8,767 nt of DNA from an uncultured Bacteroidota bacterium (GCA_903905685.1 CAIVHI010000104.1:1-8767), one strand, 5' to 3'; positions 1 through 7,420 are shown, counted from the stretch's first letter. The notes: generated from the sequence alone by a model not told the origin. Numbers and translations are program-made.

Positions 1-87
1 AACATTATGTCGGCAAACATCAGGAAACTGGCCGTTGCCGATGCAGACATCAAAATAGCAGCCATCATAAAAACCTTATCCAAGTAG
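1..87 (+). CDS. murG: MurG C-terminal fragment (UDP-GlcNAc transferase), partial
   Basis: The window opens inside a reading frame of 28 codons ending in TAG at 85-87. The visible residues (NIRKLAVADADIKIAAIIKT and a few more) resemble the C-terminal helix of MurG, which often ends with an Asn-rich turn, a Leu-Ala, an Ala-Asp and an Ile-Ala before a basic tail. MurG adds GlcNAc to lipid I at the inner face of the cytoplasmic membrane to make lipid II. The identification rests mainly on position: in Bacteroidota dcw clusters murG directly precedes murC, and here only two bases separate the stop from the next ATG. Too little protein is present to check any catalytic motif. An unrelated ending cannot be fully excluded. 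Confidence 0.78.
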   Translation, partial: NIMSANIRKLAVADADIKIAAIIKTLSK

Positions 88-89
88 CC

Positions 90-1448
90 ATGAACGTGTA
101 CCATATCAAAAACGTGTATTTCTTGGGCATCGGCGGCATAGGCATGAGCGCACTGGCCCGCTTTTTTAGGGAACGTGGCGCGTTGGTTTCGGGCTACGAC
201 AAGACACCCACCGCACTCACTGCCCAATTGGAGCAGGAGGGCATGGCCATTCACTACACCGACGACCCGGCCCTGGCCGATGCCGCCGCGCAACTCGTAG
301 TGTATACTCCCGCCATTCCGAAAGACCATAGGGAATACAACGACTACTTGGTAAAGGGCTATCCTGTATATAAGCGCAGCGACGTATTGCAATGGATAAC
401 CGAAGCCTTCTTTGCGGTAACCGTTGCCGGCACGCACGGCAAAACCACCATCTCCACCATGACTGCCTACCTGCTTCGGGAGGCCGGCAAAGGATGCAAC
501 GCCTTCCTGGGTGGAATTTCGGCCAACTACGACACCAACTATTGGAGTAGCCCCGAAAACACCACTGTGGTGGAGGCCGACGAATATGACCGCAGCTTCT
601 TGAAACTGCGCCCCGACGTGGCCGTTCTTACTGCCATGGACCCCGACCACTTGGACATTTACGGCACCGCCGAAGCCATGGAAGAGGCATTCATTGCCTA
701 TACCCACAACATCAAGCCGGGAGGCACCCTCATTGTGAAAAAAGGCCTGCACCGCAGTGACGAACTCCAGGCCGACAACACCATTACCTACGCACTCAAC
801 GATGCAACCGCCGATGTGCACGCCGCCAACATCAGGATAATGGACGGCAATTTCATGTTCGACATGGTTTGGAAGGATGGCGGCATTGCAGACATCACCT
901 TGGGTATAGGCGGCTTGCACAATGTGGAGAACGCCCTTGCGGCAGTAACGGCTGCACGTATGGCAGGGGTGGACGAAGGCAAGGTCGGGACTGCACTGGC
1001 AGCATTCAAGGGCGTGAAACGCCGCTTTGAATACATTGTAAGGACACCCGACATGGTCTATATAGACGACTACGCGCACCACCCCGCCGAATTGGAAGCA
1101 TTGCTGGGCAGTGCCAAAAGGCTGTATCCCGGCCGCAAATGCGTGGTGTGCTTCCAGCCGCACCTCTTCAGCCGCACCCGCGACTTTGCCGCAGGCTTCA
1201 CCAAAAGCCTCGACATGGCCGACGAAGTACTGCTGCTCGACATTTACCCTGCGCGCGAACTCCCAATTCCCGGAGTAGAATCGCAGATGCTGCTCGACGG
1301 CCTCCACCATGCCGCAGGCAGCATAGTGACCAAGGAAGGCTTGCTGGAATATGTAAAAAACAATCCCCTGCAATTGCTGGTAACGGCCGGAGCGGGAGAC
1401 ATCGACAAACTGGTTCAACCCATAGCCAACATACTGAACGGAAAATAA
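90..1448 (+). CDS. murC: UDP-N-acetylmuramate--L-alanine ligase MurC
   Basis: This cytoplasmic ATP-dependent ligase adds L-alanine to UDP-MurNAc, the first step of the peptidoglycan stem peptide. The 452 aa length is usual for MurC. The N-terminal UDP-binding Rossmann part has the glycine motif GIGGIGMS (13-20). The central ATPase domain has the Mur P-loop GTHGKTT (114-120), the EADEYDRSF segment (162-170) that supplies metal and substrate contacts, and DPDHLDIYG (184-192). The C-terminal domain has DDYAHHP (326-332) and FQPHLFSRT (355-363), which are typical of MurC rather than MurD, E or F, and it ends with TAGAGDID (432-439). All key motifs are intact. The ATG at 90 lies two bases after the murG stop and three bases separate its own stop from ftsQ, so the three genes are probably translationally coupled in one operon. 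No clear Shine-Dalgarno sequence is visible. Confidence 0.97.
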   Translation: MNVYHIKNVYFLGIGGIGMSALARFFRERGALVSGYDKTPTALTAQLEQEGMAIHYTDDPALADAAAQLVVYTPAIPKDHREYNDYLVKGYPVYKRSDVLQWITEAFFAVTVAGTHGKTTISTMTAYLLREAGKGCNAFLGGISANYDTNYWSSPENTTVVEADEYDRSFLKLRPDVAVLTAMDPDHLDIYGTAEAMEEAFIAYTHNIKPGGTLIVKKGLHRSDELQADNTITYALNDATADVHAANIRIMDGNFMFDMVWKDGGIADITLGIGGLHNVENALAAVTAARMAGVDEGKVGTALAAFKGVKRRFEYIVRTPDMVYIDDYAHHPAELEALLGSAKRLYPGRKCVVCFQPHLFSRTRDFAAGFTKSLDMADEVLLLDIYPARELPIPGVESQMLLDGLHHAAGSIVTKEGLLEYVKNNPLQLLVTAGAGDIDKLVQPIANILNGK

Positions 1449-1451
1449 ATC

Positions 1452-2474
1452 ATGGAAGGGAAACGCAAAATATCGATACGCAAAGTGCTACAGGCATTCA
1501 CCACACTCGTGGTGACGTTAGGTTGCATTGTGGCCATCGTGGGCGCATCCCGGATAGACGACAAGAAGTTGTTGAAAAACGTAGCGGTACACATCAAAAA
1601 CAACAAGAAGTACCACTTCATAGAGCAAAACGAAATTTTGGATGAAGCCATTGGCAACCGCCACGTAGACATACTGCATACCCCACTGGGCCGGCTCGAC
1701 CTGCAAAGCATGGAAGAAGTGCTGCGTGCCGACCCTTGGATTGCAGATGTTCAGGTATTTGTGGACAACGATGCGACCCTCAACATCTTCGTGACGCAAC
1801 GCATACCGGTGATGCGGGTATTCCCACAGCACGGCAACAGTTTCTATATCGATTCTTCATTGAGCATCATGCCATTGTCGCCCAATTATGTTTACTACAC
1901 CACCGTGGTGGCCAATTTTCCCGATGCCCTGGCCGACACATCGGCGAGGAGATTGAAGAAAGAACTGTACAGCTTGGTATGCAAAATCCAGTCGGACACC
2001 TTTTGGAACAACCAGATATCGCAAATAGATGTAGACACCAACTACACGTTCGACCTGATACCGGTGCTGGGCAATCAGAAAATCGTTTTCGGCGATACCT
2101 CGCAGATGACCGAAAAATTCGATAACCTGTTCGCATTCTACAACAAAGTTTTGAACCGTATTGGGTGGGACAAGTATGACGTGCTGGATTTGAGGTTCCG
2201 CAATCAAGTGGTGGCCTCGCCATCGCTACCCTATCATGGTCCGGTGGACCACGCCGTTGCCACCATGAACTGGATAACCAGCATTGTGGAGACCGAGGCC
2301 AAGAACGAAGCAGTGGACTCTACAGCCAACGATGACGACGACCAACCCGCTGGCAAGCCCGTAGCAACCGATACCGCCACAGCCCACAGCCCGGCAAAGC
2401 CGGCAACGCCGAAACCCGCTGAAAAAAAAGAACCCCCCACGAAAAAAAGACGGCAAGGCCGACAAAAAAGATAA
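1452..2474 (+). CDS. ftsQ: Cell division protein FtsQ, Lys/Pro-rich tail possibly frame-shifted
   Basis: FtsQ is a bitopic divisome protein that links early cytoplasmic division proteins to the late periplasmic ones. The 340 aa product starts with a basic cytoplasmic stub (KRKISIRK, 4-11) and a single hydrophobic helix at about 13-32. An extracytoplasmic POTRA-like region (about 43-118) follows, including LRADPWIADVQVFVDNDATL (91-110) and the beta strand with VTQRIPV (114-120). The FtsQ beta domain runs to about 280. Identity is supported by the place between murC and ftsA. The last 60 residues are low complexity: acidic (DDDD at 294-297), then Ala/Pro/Lys-rich. Homopolymer runs A8 (2422-2429), C6 (2433-2438) and A7 (2442-2448) lie in this tail. 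After a one-base skip in any of them, another Lys-rich frame stays open to a TAA at 2524-2526, giving about 357 aa. The true C-terminus is therefore uncertain. Confidence 0.9.
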   Translation: MEGKRKISIRKVLQAFTTLVVTLGCIVAIVGASRIDDKKLLKNVAVHIKNNKKYHFIEQNEILDEAIGNRHVDILHTPLGRLDLQSMEEVLRADPWIADVQVFVDNDATLNIFVTQRIPVMRVFPQHGNSFYIDSSLSIMPLSPNYVYYTTVVANFPDALADTSARRLKKELYSLVCKIQSDTFWNNQISQIDVDTNYTFDLIPVLGNQKIVFGDTSQMTEKFDNLFAFYNKVLNRIGWDKYDVLDLRFRNQVVASPSLPYHGPVDHAVATMNWITSIVETEAKNEAVDSTANDDDDQPAGKPVATDTATAHSPAKPATPKPAEKKEPPTKKRRQGRQKR

Positions 2475-2591
2475 AGCCGAACCAAAGGCTAAAAAGAAGG
2501 GAAAACAGCCGGACAAACACCGGTAACGCACACCTAAAAAACCATTCTCCAAATCAACGAAAACGTTTAAAAACACTAAATATCTAACGCA

Positions 2592-4034
2592 ATGAACACA
2601 AAAGAGCAACCGATAATCGTCGGTCTGGACATCGGAACTACAAAGGTTGTAGCCATTGCCGGCCGTAAAAACGAGTATGGCAAGCTGGAAATCCTAGGAT
2701 TCGGGTGGGCCGAATCGCAGGGGGTAAACCACGGGGTCGTACTGAACATTGAGCAATGCACGAGGTCGATAGATGCGGCCATCAATGCATGCCTGAAGTC
2801 GAACCCGAATCTTGACGTGAAAGAAGTTTACGTAGGGATTGCCGGCAAGCACATCAAGAGCATGCAGACCCGCGGCGACCGGGTGCGTACCGACACTGAC
2901 AGCGAAATCTGCAAAGAAGACATCGAATTGCTTATTCGCGACCAGCAGCAAACCTACATTCCTGCGGGCGACAAGATCATCGACATCATTCCCCAAGAAT
3001 TCACGGTAGACGGCACCACCAATATCGTAGACCCGGTGGGCATGAGTGGGGTTAAGATTGGCGCCAACTTCCACGTCATCACGGCCGACCGCAATGCCAT
3101 CCGCAACATCACCCGTTGTGTGGAAAGGGCAACATTGGTGCCCCGCGACCTCATCCTGCAGCCCTTGGCATCGGCATTGGCTGTAATGAACGAAGACGAC
3201 TTGGAAGCCGGCGTAGCCATTGTGGACATTGGCGGTGGCACCACCGACATGGCCGTGTTTTATGAAGGGATATTGAAGCACACTTGCGTCATACCGTTTG
3301 GCGGCGTCAACATCACCGAAGACATCAAGTTGGGGCTCAACGTATTGCGCGCCCAAGCAGAACAAATGAAGGTTCATTACGGGTCGGCACTCCCGGGCGA
3401 AGCCAATCCTAACGCCTTCATTACGATTCCCGGCCTGAAAGGGCTCCCGGCACGCGAAATCTCGGTAACCAACCTGGCCCACATCATTGAGGCCCGCATG
3501 GTGGAAATCTTGGACCATGTGCTGCTGCAACTGAGGCAGGCAGGACTGGAAAAAAGGCTTTTCGGCGGCATCATTCTGACCGGTGGCGGATCTCAGTTGA
3601 AAAACCTGAGGCAGCTTACCGAATTTGTAACCGGCATAGGCACCCGAATAGGCTTGCCCAATGAGCACCTCACCGCAGGCGAACACAGCAAAATATTGAT
3701 GAACCCCAGCTACTCTACCTGCATTGGCTTGATACTGCGAGGCTACCACGAATATGAGACCGGCTCTATGAGGTTTGTAGGCGACCACGGAAACGTGGAG
3801 CGCGGCAAGCAGCCCAAGGCCGTGGAGCCCACCGTGGAAGTGGCACCCGTGGCCGACACCACCCCGGCAGTGGCCGACGACTGGAACGATAGCTCTGAAA
3901 CCGGAGGCCAGGTTGCAGGCGATAAAGGGAAAGGCAGCCAGAAAATCAATGGATGGCTGGATAAAGTAAAAATCGGAATATTCAAATTTTTCGAAGAAAT
4001 TGACGACCAAGACCTCAATAAAATCAAAAATTAG
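2592..4034 (+). CDS. ftsA: Cell division protein FtsA
   Basis: FtsA is an actin-like ATPase that tethers FtsZ filaments to the inner face of the membrane and recruits later divisome proteins. The 480 aa product shows the actin-fold nucleotide motifs: phosphate 1 in GLDIGTTKVVAIAG (11-24), phosphate 2 in VDIGGGTTDMAVF (211-223) and the adenosine motif GGIILTGGGSQL (325-336). The FtsA-specific 1C subdomain lies roughly at 84-165 and starts with VGIAGKHIKS. After the core (to about 395) comes a Pro/Val/Asp-rich disordered linker (about 405-450). A C-terminal amphipathic helix, GWLDKVKIGIFKFFEEI (454-470), is the expected membrane-targeting element. The protein is somewhat longer than the E. coli form (about 420 aa), mostly because of this linker. 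The ATG at 2592 is chosen because IIVGLDIGTT follows at the normal distance. The 117 bases before it carry no obvious ribosome site. Confidence 0.97.
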   Translation: MNTKEQPIIVGLDIGTTKVVAIAGRKNEYGKLEILGFGWAESQGVNHGVVLNIEQCTRSIDAAINACLKSNPNLDVKEVYVGIAGKHIKSMQTRGDRVRTDTDSEICKEDIELLIRDQQQTYIPAGDKIIDIIPQEFTVDGTTNIVDPVGMSGVKIGANFHVITADRNAIRNITRCVERATLVPRDLILQPLASALAVMNEDDLEAGVAIVDIGGGTTDMAVFYEGILKHTCVIPFGGVNITEDIKLGLNVLRAQAEQMKVHYGSALPGEANPNAFITIPGLKGLPAREISVTNLAHIIEARMVEILDHVLLQLRQAGLEKRLFGGIILTGGGSQLKNLRQLTEFVTGIGTRIGLPNEHLTAGEHSKILMNPSYSTCIGLILRGYHEYETGSMRFVGDHGNVERGKQPKAVEPTVEVAPVADTTPAVADDWNDSSETGGQVAGDKGKGSQKINGWLDKVKIGIFKFFEEIDDQDLNKIKN

Positions 4035-4049
4035 GGTTTATACAACCGG

Positions 4050-4085
4050 GATAGCAACAACTATCGATATTTTTTACCATTTTTG
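4050..4085 (+). other. ftsA-ftsZ spacer with weak hairpin and -7-like octamer
   Basis: The 106-base spacer contains a short inverted repeat, GATAG/CTATC around a CAACAA loop (4050-4065), overlapping the palindrome TATCGATA and followed by T6. Just downstream CATTTTTG (4078-4085) differs by one base from the Bacteroidota -7 consensus TAnnTTTG. No TTTG-like -33 element is seen at the expected 19-21 base spacing. The stem is only five A/T-rich pairs. This could be a weak attenuator plus an internal ftsZ promoter, or chance. Both readings are inference. Confidence 0.2.
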
Positions 4086-4140
4086 ACACCACCACAACCA
4101 ACCATTAAATTTCATTAGTCAACAACTAAAACACAACCAT

Positions 4141-5811
4141 ATGATTCACTTCGAAATTCCCAAAAACCAGTCTTCCATCATCAAAGTCATCGGCGTTGGC
4201 GGCGGTGGCAGCAATGCTGTCAACTATATGCATGGGCTGGGCATCGACAAAGTCGATTTCGTAGTCTGCAACACCGATATCCAGGCATTGGCCTTGAGTC
4301 CGGTAGCGAACAAAATCCAACTTGGCCCACACCTGACTCAGGGCTTGGGTGCCGGTGCCAATCCCGAAATCGGCAAACAGGCGAGTGAAGAAAGCTTGGA
4401 AGACATCTCCAAAATACTGAAGGTGAACACCCGCATGGCGTTCATTACCGCAGGCATGGGCGGCGGCACCGGCACGGGTGGCGCACCGGTGGTTTCCAAA
4501 ATCTGCAAAGATTTGGGCATCCTCACCGTGGGCATCGTTACGCTTCCATTCAGCTATGAAGGCAAGCGTCGCATGAAGCAGGCGGAGGAAGGCATAGAGC
4601 GCATGAGGGAAAATGTGGACACCATACTGGTGATTTCCAATGATAAGCTCCGTCAGCAATTCGGCAATCTCCCCTTCACCAAGGCGTTTGCCAAGGCAGA
4701 CGACATCTTGGCCACGGCGGCCAAGTGCATCACCGACGTCATCAACACCACCGGCCAAATCAACGTGGACTTTGCCGATGTATGCACCGTAATGAAGAAC
4801 GGCGGCGTAGCAATCTTGGGTAGCGCATCGGTAGCGGGCGAAAACCGCGCACTCGATGCCGTTGAACAAGCATTGAATTCGCCACTGTTGAGCGATAGCG
4901 ACATCTCCGGCGCAAAATGGATTCTCCTCAACATCAATTCCTCGCAAGGGGAATTTGAGCACACGATGGATGAAATGGAAGCCGTACAGGCCTACGTGCA
5001 GCAAATGGCCGGCGACGACTGCAACGTCATCTTGGGCGTAGGTCATGACCCGACCTTGAACGACCGCATCTCAGTGACCGTCATTGCAACCGGCTTCCCC
5101 CATAAAGACATCGTCTATGAATCGCCCAACAAGAACAGCGCGAAGCCTGAAAACGAAAAGAAAGTTGTAGTGGAATTGGGACAGGAAATACCCGTTGTGG
5201 ATACCGTGCGCACCGAGCCAAGCTACACCTCTTACCCTACGGCAACCATCCAGCCCAACCTCAACCCCTACATGGCAGATTCCTATCCCTGGAAAACGCC
5301 GATTCAGGACACCAAACCGGCCGAACCTACCGCCGACCCGCTGCACATCACCTTGACCCTGCACGAACCGGGTATTCCCGAGCCTCCGAAGGCCGAGGTG
5401 GCAACCGAGCCCTATAAAGCTGCCGAGGAACCGGCACCATCAGAGCCCCTGTTCAAATTGACCATCAGGGAAGACCTGGCTGCCGAAGCCCCCGCATACC
5501 GCCCAGCCGAAAGGGTGGTGAGCGATGAGGAAGCCGAAGAACGCCGCCAATTTGAGGAGCGCAAACGCGCCTTGGAAATGAGGGCTGAAAGACTGCGTGC
5601 ATACAGCTTCAACCTAGGCGCTACCAACGACAACCGCGACGACATGGAAAGCGTGCCCGCCTATTTGCGCAAAAACAAGAAATTGGACGGCGTAGCCGGC
5701 TCGCAAGACAACTACTACAGCGGTTACAGCGTGGGTAGCAACGACCCCAACAACCCCAATACTACCATCCAGACCATCAATACGTTCTTGGACGGGCACA
5801 TCGTGGATTGA
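4141..5811 (+). CDS. ftsZ: Cell division protein FtsZ with long C-terminal linker
   Basis: FtsZ is the tubulin-like GTPase that forms the cytokinetic Z ring. The GTPase core (about 12-322) has GVGGGGSNAVN (18-28), the tubulin signature GGGTGTGGAP (107-116) and the T7 loop NVDFADVCTVM (208-218). The T7 acids D210 and D213 that complete the GTP site of the neighbouring subunit are present. At 556 aa the protein is far longer than the E. coli form (383 aa); the excess is a linker of about 215 residues (about 325-540). The linker has a Pro/Glu/Thr-rich half, an Arg/Glu-rich likely helix (about 461-487), the motif VPAYLRKNKKL (505-515) and a conserved-looking end with TFLDGHIVD (548-556), the probable FtsA-binding peptide. 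This architecture fits Bacteroidota. The ATG at 4141 follows an A-rich leader without a Shine-Dalgarno sequence. A terminator starts 25 bases after the stop, so ftsZ is the last gene of the block. Confidence 0.98.
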   Translation: MIHFEIPKNQSSIIKVIGVGGGGSNAVNYMHGLGIDKVDFVVCNTDIQALALSPVANKIQLGPHLTQGLGAGANPEIGKQASEESLEDISKILKVNTRMAFITAGMGGGTGTGGAPVVSKICKDLGILTVGIVTLPFSYEGKRRMKQAEEGIERMRENVDTILVISNDKLRQQFGNLPFTKAFAKADDILATAAKCITDVINTTGQINVDFADVCTVMKNGGVAILGSASVAGENRALDAVEQALNSPLLSDSDISGAKWILLNINSSQGEFEHTMDEMEAVQAYVQQMAGDDCNVILGVGHDPTLNDRISVTVIATGFPHKDIVYESPNKNSAKPENEKKVVVELGQEIPVVDTVRTEPSYTSYPTATIQPNLNPYMADSYPWKTPIQDTKPAEPTADPLHITLTLHEPGIPEPPKAEVATEPYKAAEEPAPSEPLFKLTIREDLAAEAPAYRPAERVVSDEEAEERRQFEERKRALEMRAERLRAYSFNLGATNDNRDDMESVPAYLRKNKKLDGVAGSQDNYYSGYSVGSNDPNNPNTTIQTINTFLDGHIVD

Positions 5812-5835
5812 TTTTACGACAAACTCCAACAACAG

Positions 5836-5869
5836 AAAAAAATCCCCGGAAAGCACCCGGGGATTTTTT
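5836..5869 (+). terminator. Intrinsic terminator after ftsZ
   Basis: A perfect inverted repeat with GC core TCCCCGG / CCGGGGA (5843-5849 and 5857-5863) and a 7-base loop is extended by A7 on the left and T6 on the right. It is a strong rho-independent terminator for the dcw block. Because of the A run it could also act on the minus strand. Confidence 0.92.
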
Positions 5870-5916
5870 ATTGGACGAAGGGAACGACGCATATCAAGTT
5901 GTATGACCTCATTTCA

Positions 5917-5924
5917 TAGATTTG
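5917..5924 (+). promoter_or_regulatory. Possible -7 promoter element (TAGATTTG)
   Basis: The octamer matches the Bacteroidota -7 consensus TAnnTTTG and lies just after the ftsZ terminator, where a new transcript would be expected to start. The nearest -33-like triplet (TTG at 5899-5901) is only 15 bases away, shorter than the usual 19-21, so support is weak. If real, transcription would begin around 5929-5932 and favour the ATG at 5936. Confidence 0.3.
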
Positions 5925-5935
5925 TACCTGTCATT

Positions 5936-6475
5936 ATGGATAACGAACACCTTGACGAGCAACTGCCCGATGGCACCGATCAAGAAGACTTGGAGACCCT
6001 GCTGGAATGGGGCGAGGCATTTGAGCAATCGGGGCACGGCACCTTACTGATAACCATGGGCGAATGGCTTTGTTATGGCTTGGCGGGCGTAGCCGTACTG
6101 CTCCTGTTTGCCATCCATAAGACCTACCCGTTCAGTGTTTTGACCAAGCTGTTCTCCGACGACACGGTATATAATGGCACCGGACCCCGCAACTTCAATT
6201 TTCTGGTTGTGGCCCTATATGGCTGCTACTTGCTGATTCCCATGGCGTTGGCACTACTTGGCAGGGCGTTGCAATTGATAAACGCCCGCAATGGCCTGCT
6301 ACGCGACGGTGGCGAACAAGTGCGCGATATTGCAGAACGCCTACATCAACGTCGGCTGAACCAATCGGACAGCCCCACTACCAAAACCGGCAACCGCAGG
6401 CTGGCCAAATGGTCTAATGCCATTGGCAAGGGTTCTGACGTGAACGACATGGCCAACCCCGGCTTTGGAGACTGA
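5936..6475 (+). CDS. Small two-helix membrane protein of unknown function
   Basis: I do not recognise this 179 aa protein. It has an acidic N-terminal region (about 30 residues rich in Asp, Glu and Gln), a hydrophobic helix around WLCYGLAGVAVLLLFAIH, a 24-residue polar loop, and a second hydrophobic helix around FLVVALYGCYLLIPMALALL. A basic cytoplasmic-looking tail (RLHQRRLN, NRRLAKW) follows. It has no catalytic motif and no signal peptide cleavage site. An in-frame ATG at 5903 would give 190 aa, but those 11 extra codons (TCA, TTT, CAT, AGA, GTA) are AT-rich and unlike the gene body, and a possible promoter octamer lies among them, so 5936 is preferred. Codon use in the body matches the dcw genes, so this looks like a native gene. 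It is transcribed separately from ftsZ. A role in the envelope is possible but not shown. Confidence 0.72.
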   Translation: MDNEHLDEQLPDGTDQEDLETLLEWGEAFEQSGHGTLLITMGEWLCYGLAGVAVLLLFAIHKTYPFSVLTKLFSDDTVYNGTGPRNFNFLVVALYGCYLLIPMALALLGRALQLINARNGLLRDGGEQVRDIAERLHQRRLNQSDSPTTKTGNRRLAKWSNAIGKGSDVNDMANPGFGD

Positions 6476-6503
6476 GCGGCATTAAATCGTTAACAACTTT
6501 CCC

Positions 6504-6511
6504 TATTTTTG
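6504..6511 (+). promoter_or_regulatory. Possible -7 promoter element (TATTTTTG) before the phosphorylase
   Basis: This is an exact match to TAnnTTTG, 60 bases ahead of the purine nucleoside phosphorylase ATG, in a spacer with no terminator for the previous gene. No good TTTG -33 box is seen 19-21 bases upstream. If used, it would give a leader of about 50 bases that includes the small hairpin at 6523-6538. Confidence 0.35.
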
Positions 6512-6522
6512 TTACCGGAAAG

Positions 6523-6538
6523 TGAAGCAAAAGCTTCA
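6523..6538 (+). other. Short perfect hairpin in phosphorylase leader
   Basis: TGAAGC / GCTTCA around an AAAA tetraloop forms a 6-bp perfect stem, 33 bases before the ATG at 6572. It has no T run, so it is not a terminator. It might affect translation or mRNA stability, but a stem this short can arise by chance. Confidence 0.25.
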
Positions 6539-6571
6539 AAATCATAACTTGCCGCAAATTGTGATAGCGCT

Positions 6572-7390
6572 ATGGAACTGTTCGACAAAATAGCTGAGAC
6601 TACCGCCTTTATTTCGGGCCGCATTGCCCACCAGCCAAAAGTTGGGGTGATTTTGGGAAGCGGCTTGGGAAGCTTGGCCGAAATCATGGAGAAAGAGGTT
6701 TTCATCCCCTACCATTCCATACCGCATTTCCCGGTTTCTACCGTGGAAGGCCACGCCGGAGCCTTGATTTTCGGCAAGTTGTCGGGTGTAGATACGGTGT
6801 TGATGGCCGGTAGGTTCCACTACTATGAAGGCTACGATATGGCCGAGCTCACATTCCCGGTACGGGTTATGAAGGCTTTGGGCGTAGAGACATTGATGGT
6901 GTCGAATGCAGCAGGTGGCATGAATACCTCCTTTAAAATTGGGGATTTGATGATTATTACCGACCACATCAACCTGTTTCCCGAGCATCCCTTGCGCGGG
7001 CGCAACGATGAGCGGCTGGGCACCCGGTTTCCCGACATGAGCGAACCGTATGACAAACACCTTGTAGCCGCAGCCAAAAACATAGCGGCCGAAATGGGGA
7101 TAGACGTCAAATCGGGCGTCTACATTGGGCTTCAGGGCCCCACCTTCGAGACCCCTGCCGAATACCGTTGGCTGCACGTGATAGGTGGAGATGCCGTAGG
7201 CATGAGTACGGTGCCCGAGGTGATTGTGGCGCGTCATGGAGGCATGAGGGTATTCGCAGTGTCCGTCATCACAGATTTGGGCATCAGCGATGAACCCATA
7301 AAAATAACCCACGAAGAAGTGCTGGAAGCTGCCGGCGAGGCCGCACCCAAAATGGCGGCCCTCGTGCAAGGGTTGATAAAGATGCTCTAG
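6572..7390 (+). CDS. Purine nucleoside phosphorylase (trimeric PNP/MTAP family)
   Basis: The 272 aa protein belongs to the trimeric family that splits purine nucleosides with phosphate into base and ribose-1-phosphate, in cytoplasmic purine salvage. Against human PNP the phosphate site is visible as GSGLGSL (29-35), GRFHYYEGY (80-88; R81 and H83) and S212 in VGMSTVPEVI (209-218). The family signature around VSNAAGGMN (110-118) and the purine-pocket Glu193 in GPTFETPAE (189-197) are present, as is the ribose-site His247 in THEEVL. The residue matching base-binding Asn243 of human PNP is Asp235 (VITD), which may alter 6-oxo versus 6-amino purine preference. The ATG at 6572 gives a normal N-terminus. 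The TAG stop at 7388-7390 is shared with the insertion sequence: TA is the target duplication and G is the element's first base. The product is nevertheless unchanged at its C-terminus. Confidence 0.93.
   Translation: MELFDKIAETTAFISGRIAHQPKVGVILGSGLGSLAEIMEKEVFIPYHSIPHFPVSTVEGHAGALIFGKLSGVDTVLMAGRFHYYEGYDMAELTFPVRVMKALGVETLMVSNAAGGMNTSFKIGDLMIITDHINLFPEHPLRGRNDERLGTRFPDMSEPYDKHLVAAAKNIAAEMGIDVKSGVYIGLQGPTFETPAEYRWLHVIGGDAVGMSTVPEVIVARHGGMRVFAVSVITDLGISDEPIKITHEEVLEAAGEAAPKMAALVQGLIKML
7388..7389. repeat. TA target-site duplication, left copy
   Basis: TA directly abuts the left inverted repeat and is repeated at 8593-8594 on the other side. A TA dinucleotide duplication is the hallmark of IS630/Tc1-mariner insertion. 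This copy also forms the first two bases of the phosphorylase stop codon. Confidence 0.85.
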
Positions 7391-7420
7391 TGTCTTGTCA
7401 ATCTGAAATTGTCGGATAAA
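7390..7420 (+). repeat. IS630 left terminal inverted repeat
   Basis: Compared with the reverse complement of 8562-8592, 23 of 31 positions match, including blocks GTGTC, GTCAAT, TTGTC and TAAA. The transposase ORF B stop codon (7398-7400) lies inside this repeat. Confidence 0.85.

Noticed and set aside
1139..1645. 168-codon + strand frame overlapping murC and ftsQ
   Set aside because: It is Arg/His/Pro-rich out-of-frame translation across two well-supported genes.
2561..2568. AAACGTTT palindrome before ftsA as an operator
   Set aside because: It is eight bases in an AT-rich spacer with no second copy or adjacent promoter motif, so chance is likely.
2226..2609. Minus-strand frames (127, 83 and 66 codons) with long Phe/Leu/Gly runs, superficially membrane-like
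   Set aside because: The hydrophobicity comes from reverse-complementing the Lys/Pro/Ala-rich ftsQ tail. They overlap one another in different frames.
2694..4010. 438-codon open frame antisense to ftsA
   Set aside because: It mirrors the strongly coding ftsA frame. The translation is rich in His, Gly and Val from reverse-complemented GC-biased codons, and it shows no recognisable domain.
4126..5046. 306-codon open frame antisense to ftsZ
   Set aside because: It is a shadow of ftsZ with the same compositional artefact, and its end crosses the ftsZ start.
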